Source: Maribacter litoralis
GTDB taxonomy: Bacteria > Bacteroidota > Bacteroidia > Flavobacteriales > Flavobacteriaceae
Assembly (NCBI RefSeq): GCF_003075045.1
Contig: NZ_QCZD01000008.1
Span: forward strand, 42,993-106,992
DNA: 64,000 nucleotides
Direction: 5' to 3'
Both the position numbers and the translations under genes were made by a program. Shown here in pieces: positions 59,499 through 64,000 of this stretch (positions are counted from its first letter, which is position 1; every line of letters starts with the position of its first letter). Under the pieces are notes generated by a model, which had not been told where the DNA came from, searched no databases, and saw nothing but the letters and a program-made list of their open reading frames with translations.

Positions 59499-60197
59499 TT
59501 ACTCCCCCAGGGTATTTAAATACAGCGCTAAAACTAAACCGATTGCTGTAGCAACACCTGTCCAATACTTATCTTCTTTAAAAGCTTTGGGGAAAACCTC
59601 TAAAGCTAGTGATGCGGCAACGGCACCACCGGCAAAACATTTAATGTAATTCAAATACTTGGTAGGTACATCGGCGAGTAAAAAATGACCAAGCAAGGCG
59701 GAGGCGGACAGTATAAGGGCGGTACCGATCCAAAGCCATAAAACTTTCTTTTTAGAACCTGCATTTTCCGCCATCTCTTTTGCCCCACCTGCCGCTTCGG
59801 GTAAATTCGATAAAAGTATGGATCCAGAAAGCGCAGCGATGGATAATGGACCTGCGCCGATCAATGAAACACCCAATGCCAAATTTTCAGGTATGCCGTC
59901 TAAGGTAATGGCAGCAAGTAAACCACCGCCACTTTGAGAGTTCCATTTTTCCTTCACCCAATAATCTAGTGCAGTAAACGTAATGGCACCTACAAATACC
60001 GTGGTCAGTGCCATGGGGACGGAGTTATTTTCAAGTGCCGGATAAATAAGTTCCAGCAATGCCGAGACCAATAGCGCACCGCCTGCCAATGCAACCAAAA
60101 AACCTTCCAGCCTTTTTGATAAATTTCCGTACAGACCCCACAGTGCACCAATAACAAGTGCTCCGGTTACGATCAGTACAACAATGGCGGTCATCAT
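59499..60197 (-). CDS. ZIP-family metal transporter
   Basis: The 232-residue protein has about seven or eight membrane segments. The ZIP signature is in the fourth segment, LLAAITLDGIPENLALGVSL, with the pair of residues (DGIPEN) that corresponds to the metal-site HxxPEG/HNxPEG motif, here with Asp in place of His. SNLPEAAGGAKEMAE gives the second half (xxxPE). It probably imports zinc or another divalent cation. There is no clear metal-responsive partner next to it. Confidence 0.88.
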   Translation of the reverse strand: MMTAIVVLIVTGALVIGALWGLYGNLSKRLEGFLVALAGGALLVSALLELIYPALENNSVPMALTTVFVGAITFTALDYWVKEKWNSQSGGGLLAAITLDGIPENLALGVSLIGAGPLSIAALSGSILLSNLPEAAGGAKEMAENAGSKKKVLWLWIGTALILSASALLGHFLLADVPTKYLNYIKCFAGGAVAASLALEVFPKAFKEDKYWTGVATAIGLVLALYLNTLGE

Positions 60198-60301
60198 AAT
60201 TTGTAACGATAGGTTTAATTAATTTACTAGGTGTTCAGCGCAAATTAGTCACCTGTCGTTAAAATCGATGCTATGATTAAAAGTTTTATTAACTCTAAAT
60301 A

Positions 60302-60757
60302 CTACCCGTTGGCAATTTTCGCCTGTTCTTCTAAATCGGCAAGGTTTTCAAATTTTTGTAACGGTAGCTCTTTTTTGGTCGCTTTTATTTCATCAACTAA
60401 GGCAAGAATTAAATCTAAGGGTTTGGCTTCGTAGCCGAACATTTTTTGGTCAAAGGCAATGCCGGCTATGATTCCGTCATTTTCCATGCCTACACCCCAA
60501 TTTTCTATAAAATCTACTAATGCTATTTCTGTAATTTGGTAGTTGCTCCAATGGTTTATAGCGCAAGATTTCGCTCTAGCACCTTCTGCCCAAAAACATA
60601 ATATGTCAACAGGTTTGCCCTGTTCATTTTCATAATGCGCAGAGGCTGAGGTGGCAAACCCGTCATGATTTTGCAGCGCATAAACAATGCCTGTCTCGCA
60701 AACCTTTTTTAAAAAGTTCTTGTATCTGTTCGCAATGATATCTGAGCCTTGTGTCAT
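60302..60757 (-). CDS. DUF2750 protein
   Basis: The 151-residue cytosolic protein matches the DUF2750 layout: RYKNFLKKVCETGIVYALQNHDGFATSAS, then ILCFWAEGARAKSCAINHWSNYQITEIALVDFIENWGVGMENDGIIAGI. The family is found mainly in proteins of unknown function in Proteobacteria and Bacteroidota. It lies alone between the ZIP gene and the AT-rich accessory end of the window. Confidence 0.82.
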   Translation of the reverse strand: MTQGSDIIANRYKNFLKKVCETGIVYALQNHDGFATSASAHYENEQGKPVDILCFWAEGARAKSCAINHWSNYQITEIALVDFIENWGVGMENDGIIAGIAFDQKMFGYEAKPLDLILALVDEIKATKKELPLQKFENLADLEEQAKIANG

Positions 60758-60856
60758 GTGTTGGGTTTGTTGGAAGTAATTTGATTTATAAATGTCTAAT
60801 GTAGTTTGTACAATTTAAGTAGACAAGTTATTATATTCTTTAGTATACCATTGTAA

Positions 60857-61945
60857 TTAAACCTCTGTAATTTCAAATCCCAATTCTCTTGCTAAATCAA
60901 CAATATTTTTGATGTTGTCTCGACCCCATTCTGTTGATACAACAAATTGGACTTTATCACTACTTGTTAAAATTTCATTGTCTCCAATAAAATGTCTTTT
61001 GTTGCCTTTGTTGGCATACTTTATAAGAACTGATTCAAGTTTGTTTATAACACCTGTTGAACCTTGAAGTTCATCTTTAAATAAATTCTTTAAACTATTA
61101 AAATCTCGCGGTTGCTGTAGTAGCGATAGTTTAACTACTTCTAAAACAAATCTATTTTTAGCGAGTCTACGATCCCTATTATTAATGATGTATTTCGTTT
61201 TATCGCGCGTACTTATGGATTGAGTTCTTTCTTTAATTAAATCTTGAACTTTATTAGCGACAGGCTTTGTTTTATTTTTTAAGGTGATACTAATAGATAT
61301 TTCATTTAGAACATTATCTATTAGTTCAGCATCAAATTGGTTTAAAAAATTTTGTTTGATCAATTCTGAAACTTGTGATTGAAATTCGCTAGAAATGATT
61401 TTCTGCTGAAGTTTTTTTTGATCAGCCTTTCTGTTTAATTTTTTTAAAGAATTTAAAGTGTATTCTTTTAATCTATAAAGTTGAAAATCCTCTTTTGAGA
61501 ACAATTCAACAAACTTTTCGCCTCTAAGATTATCTGTGTTAAATTCAATAGTTTCTAATAATACAGGGTCATCATGGTCTGTTAAGTCTCCATCGTAGAA
61601 AATTTGAATAACTTGACCAATTAAAATTCCATACTGAAGTTTTAATTGACGCATATAAGAAAAAAGCTGTTGTTGAAAGTTGGTGTTTAGCGGTAAGCTG
61701 GGCTGCTTAATTTCAATAACAAATAATTTTTTCTTTTCTGTTGAATTGATAACAAAATCTGGCATTATTCTATTTGAAGCGCCAATTTGAAAAGAAGGTC
61801 TAATTTGTATATCTCCCAAAAATTCTTTCCAATCTAGTACTCTTAATGCTTGAATTACATTTTGCTCGAAATCACTTTCACTAATGTCACTCTTTATATT
61901 TTCAAATAAGTAAAAGCAGATTTCATTCCATTTTTCGATGTTCAT
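60857..61945 (-). CDS. Type I restriction R-subunit-like nuclease domain protein
   Basis: In this 362-residue protein, residues about 20-110 look like the N-terminal nuclease domain of HsdR. Glu27, Asp63 in MPDFVI, and Glu78/Lys80 in FVIEIKQP form a PD-(D/E)xK site. There is no helicase, so it is not a full HsdR. The C-terminal 150 residues (STRDKTKYIINNRDRRLAKNRFVLEVV and onwards) are helical, perhaps a recognition domain. The codon use is AT-rich compared with the core genes. A defence or DNA-repair role is a guess from the nuclease fold and neighbours. Confidence 0.78.
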   Translation of the reverse strand: MNIEKWNEICFYLFENIKSDISESDFEQNVIQALRVLDWKEFLGDIQIRPSFQIGASNRIMPDFVINSTEKKKLFVIEIKQPSLPLNTNFQQQLFSYMRQLKLQYGILIGQVIQIFYDGDLTDHDDPVLLETIEFNTDNLRGEKFVELFSKEDFQLYRLKEYTLNSLKKLNRKADQKKLQQKIISSEFQSQVSELIKQNFLNQFDAELIDNVLNEISISITLKNKTKPVANKVQDLIKERTQSISTRDKTKYIINNRDRRLAKNRFVLEVVKLSLLQQPRDFNSLKNLFKDELQGSTGVINKLESVLIKYANKGNKRHFIGDNEILTSSDKVQFVVSTEWGRDNIKNIVDLARELGFEITEV

Positions 61946-61985
61946 TTTTGGTTGATAATGGTGTATTAGATTAGTTTAAATAGTT

Positions 61986-62717
61986 TTATTCTACAATGTG
62001 TTTCGCAATATCTTCTGGCCAGACAACAAATTTTCCATATTGACCGCTTTTTTCCATTCCTCCAACTTCTTTACCACTTTTTGTTGTAATCCAATCGTCC
62101 TCTTTTTTATACATCAGCTTTTTGTCGGTAAACCAGCTATTTATTTTTCTACTACTCAACCCAGTCAATTGAGATAGTTCCTTTGTAGTTAAAAGTTTAG
62201 ACTTTGAGTTATTTTTTGTTTGAACAATCTCTGAAATTGTTTTTTCAGATTGTCTTTCAATATTTTTGTCAACTTTTTTAACTGAAACCCGAATTTCTTC
62301 ACTTATTGTTAAAAGTCTTTCCGCTTCTTTTCTAATATCATTATATAATACTTCGTCCGCCTCTTTAGTTACATAAATTCCCATTTCGTCATTATTCTGT
62401 TGCGAAAAAGAATATAAGTTCATAGAGGTTACAATAGCTTCTTTTTTGTTTAAATAACATTTTGCGTGAAGTGAATTGCACAGACTAGTCCTAATGCCGA
62501 TTTGACTTTCAAGCCAATTACTTTCTTCAACTTGAAGTTTGTTTTCCCGGTAAATAATTCGAATATCTTTTTTTTGAATGTGTAAATGTTCTAAATTGTC
62601 TTTTACTCTTTTGTGAAACTGAAGATATGGACTTATTAAAATCAATTGGTCTTCTGTATTTTTGATTAATTGTTCTAAATGATATGAAACACCTGTAGTG
62701 TCTAAAAATTTTGCCAT
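61986..62717 (-). CDS. PLD-like nuclease with DNA-binding tail
   Basis: In this 243-residue protein, residues 1-130 form a phospholipase D-like domain: LILISPYLQFHKRVKDNLEH, then a single HxK motif in LHAKCYL with SMN further on. One HKD per chain is usual for the Nuc/BfiI-type enzymes that dimerise. Residues about 170-243 contain a HTH-like stretch, LTTKELSQLTGLSSRKINSWFTDKKL, followed by a small strand-rich part. This gives a nuclease joined to DNA binding. It is 40 bp before the R-like nuclease gene, so they are probably cotranscribed. Confidence 0.8.
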   Translation of the reverse strand: MAKFLDTTGVSYHLEQLIKNTEDQLILISPYLQFHKRVKDNLEHLHIQKKDIRIIYRENKLQVEESNWLESQIGIRTSLCNSLHAKCYLNKKEAIVTSMNLYSFSQQNNDEMGIYVTKEADEVLYNDIRKEAERLLTISEEIRVSVKKVDKNIERQSEKTISEIVQTKNNSKSKLLTTKELSQLTGLSSRKINSWFTDKKLMYKKEDDWITTKSGKEVGGMEKSGQYGKFVVWPEDIAKHIVE

Positions 62718-63089
62718 TACTCGGTTTTTATAATTTTTTTACTACGTTAAATATATGGCAAGTTGGGCAGAAAATAAACGATTAGTTTCGGTTTAGCCAC
62801 TAGCCAAATCTTTTTATTTTGTTTTAATTTTTTTGTTCTAAAGTCAAATCAAAGGATTTGGCAGACTTAGTTAAAAGCACTAAACTTTGGGTTAAGTACC
62901 AAAAACCGTATTAATTTTAGCCATTGTGCCTGTTGCACAACCATAAAATAAGCTTGAAAACCTATTTTTTTAAGTTTATCAAAATCATAATCAGCTGGTT
63001 GTTAGATGTTTAATTTTGTTAAACCATCTGAGTAGCATCTATTCATTTTATAAAAGGAGTTGTGCAACGGTTGCCTTTGTTAGCATTAG
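62718..63089. other. Intergenic region with attC-like inverted repeats
   Basis: Two inverted repeats lie here. One has GCCAAATC (62803-62810) with GATTTGGC (62855-62862); the other has GTTGCACAAC (62932-62941) with GTTGTGCAAC (63059-63068). Both left arms begin with TTTAGCCA (62792-62799 and 62916-62923), and the second ends next to GTTAGCA at 63079-63085, just after the stop codon of the HNH-like gene. Confidence 0.55.
62916..63085 (-). repeat. Candidate integron-type recombination site
   Basis: On the minus strand TGCTAAC (63079-63085 complement) follows the HNH-like stop by four bases. Next come the arm GTTGCACAAC, a spacer of about 117 bases, the arm GTTGTGCAAC and an end GGCTAAA. This order resembles attC, but the outer 3' core does not match GTTAGCA well. 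Confidence 0.4.
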
Positions 63090-63857
63090 TTATTTGTTCA
63101 ATAGTAATTTAAGAAATTCTAGTTCCTTGCCATTTGGTAAGTGTAGTACTGTCATTTCTCCAGATTTTTTTAGCATTGTTTTCTTCAAGTATATAGGTAA
63201 CTTATGATTTATTGAGTTTACGTAAAACATAAATTGAATACTATTTATTAAAAATACATATCCATTAAGTCCATCATTAAATCGAATTCTTTTAGGTTGT
63301 CCAATAAAATTTTTCAGACTATTCTCAGTACGCATAAATGAAGTCATCATTATAGGATATTCATCTTCATTTGGAATCATATTTTCAAATATTATTCTTC
63401 TTAAACTTTCTTCGTGGGAATTTCCTAAATCAACGTCTTTAAAAATTTTTTGGTCTGTAATTGATGCTCTCCATAGAATCGAAAGAAGAAAGATTTTAAA
63501 TTTTCCATAGTCAATATTTTTACAAATAGAATATTCGAATCCATCATTTGGATTCTTGTAATTTTTGCAAATTGGAGCAATTTCAGGGTCGATATTTTTT
63601 CCATACATAGAATTCTGAGCATACTTTTCGTATTGCCCCCCAATTATTCCATTATCGCAATCTTCGCAAAGAATGTTTTTGTCAAAAATGCCAGTTTGAA
63701 TTTTTCTCTGTTTCCTGGTGTTTTTATCTAAGTTGTACGTTACTTCAAGAAATATATTTTTATCATCCTCCTCTTTCATTCCGCTATACATAAAGTCAGG
63801 AATGATGTGAGCTTTTATAAGCTTCTTTTCTTTCAAACAAAGACGACATTTATTCAT
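63090..63857 (-). CDS. HNH-like zinc-binding protein, possible gene cassette
   Basis: In this 255-residue protein the N terminus has Cys4-x2-Cys7, then AHIIP (His17) and LCEDCDN (Cys64, Cys67). This is a treble-clef/HNH-like arrangement met in proteins near defence genes. The remaining 180 residues contain FKIFLLSILWRASI and an extended strand-rich end, with no further motif. The start codon is preceded on its strand by GTTAGCATTAACT and the stop is followed by CTAATGCTAAC, so matching core-like heptamers lie at both ends. The frame is AT-rich. Nuclease activity is only suggested. Confidence 0.75.
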   Translation of the reverse strand: MNKCRLCLKEKKLIKAHIIPDFMYSGMKEEDDKNIFLEVTYNLDKNTRKQRKIQTGIFDKNILCEDCDNGIIGGQYEKYAQNSMYGKNIDPEIAPICKNYKNPNDGFEYSICKNIDYGKFKIFLLSILWRASITDQKIFKDVDLGNSHEESLRRIIFENMIPNEDEYPIMMTSFMRTENSLKNFIGQPKRIRFNDGLNGYVFLINSIQFMFYVNSINHKLPIYLKKTMLKKSGEMTVLHLPNGKELEFLKLLLNK

Positions 63858-64000
63858 AGTTAATGCTAACGGTCTCGGCTCGTATGTTTGGTTCTTAGTT
63901 TGAAGATACTATAATTATATAAATAAGGAGATTGATTAAGCGGTTGAGCTAGATACATTTTTTCGATGATGTCGTTTCATAGATTAACAAATCTTCTCAA
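63858..64000. other. Window end, no gene seen
   Basis: TGCTAAC at 63864-63870 is the core-like motif just outside the HNH-like start codon. The rest is AT-rich without a supported gene. Confidence 0.5.

Overview
The window reads as a chromosomal segment of a marine-type member of the Flavobacteriaceae (Bacteroidota), close in style to Maribacter or Zobellia. The supports are the gliding-motility genes gldB and gldC, Bacteroidota-type promoters (TAnnTTTG), many SPII lipoproteins, a secreted sulfatase, a DUF5723-OmpA outer-membrane protein, low G+C, and dense intergenic short repeats. No rRNA, tRNA, phage, transposase or CRISPR array was recognised.

Layout: 0-6.7 kb holds a cut aminotransferase, a CBM48 protein, an exported S15-type hydrolase, a HEPN-like orphan and a sulfatase. 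6.7-7.4 kb is a repeat-rich gap. 7.4-13.7 kb is a homoserine/methionine block under a SAM-I riboswitch: metY, a three-part MetX-aspartate kinase-homoserine dehydrogenase fusion, and metZ. 14.4-22.5 kb is an assimilatory sulfate block: an Rrf2 regulator, a DUF2061 protein, cysH, cysD, cysN, a sulfite reductase carrying a HEPN tail, cobA and a ferredoxin-NADP reductase. Three similar dyads look like its operators. 22.6-28.1 kb is the methyl-transfer end of methionine synthesis: a second SAM riboswitch, metH split in two with an unrelated four-helix-bundle gene between the halves, and metF. Together these blocks take sulfate to sulfide, aspartate to O-acylhomoserine, and both to homocysteine and methionine.

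28.2-32.7 kb carries envelope genes (PagL-like deacylase, DUF2807 lipoprotein, serine hydrolase, orphan membrane protein). 32.8-36.9 kb is an aromatic amino acid operon (pheA, aminotransferase, tyrA, DAHP synthase-chorismate mutase). It is preceded by an unannotated-looking 23-codon leader peptide rich in Phe/Tyr/Trp and a terminator/antiterminator pair. 37-50 kb has an OmpA protein, secreted proteins, the rsgA-dtd-mazG-aroA operon, queA, rlmN, a polyprenyl synthetase, and an ECF sigma/anti-sigma/outer-membrane trio. 50.7-60.8 kb has a dnaG without zinc ligands, a response regulator, nadE, gldB-gldC and small enzymes. 60.8-64 kb is an AT-rich accessory end: a restriction-like nuclease, a PLD-like protein and an HNH-like protein. 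The HNH-like gene is bracketed by core-like and inverted repeats that resemble integron cassette junctions.

A thread through the window is a set of heptanucleotide tandem repeats in intergenic DNA. They sometimes reach into gene starts (metH, cysN), and as inverted arms they bracket the four-helix-bundle gene. All family names rest on reading the sequence; no search was run.
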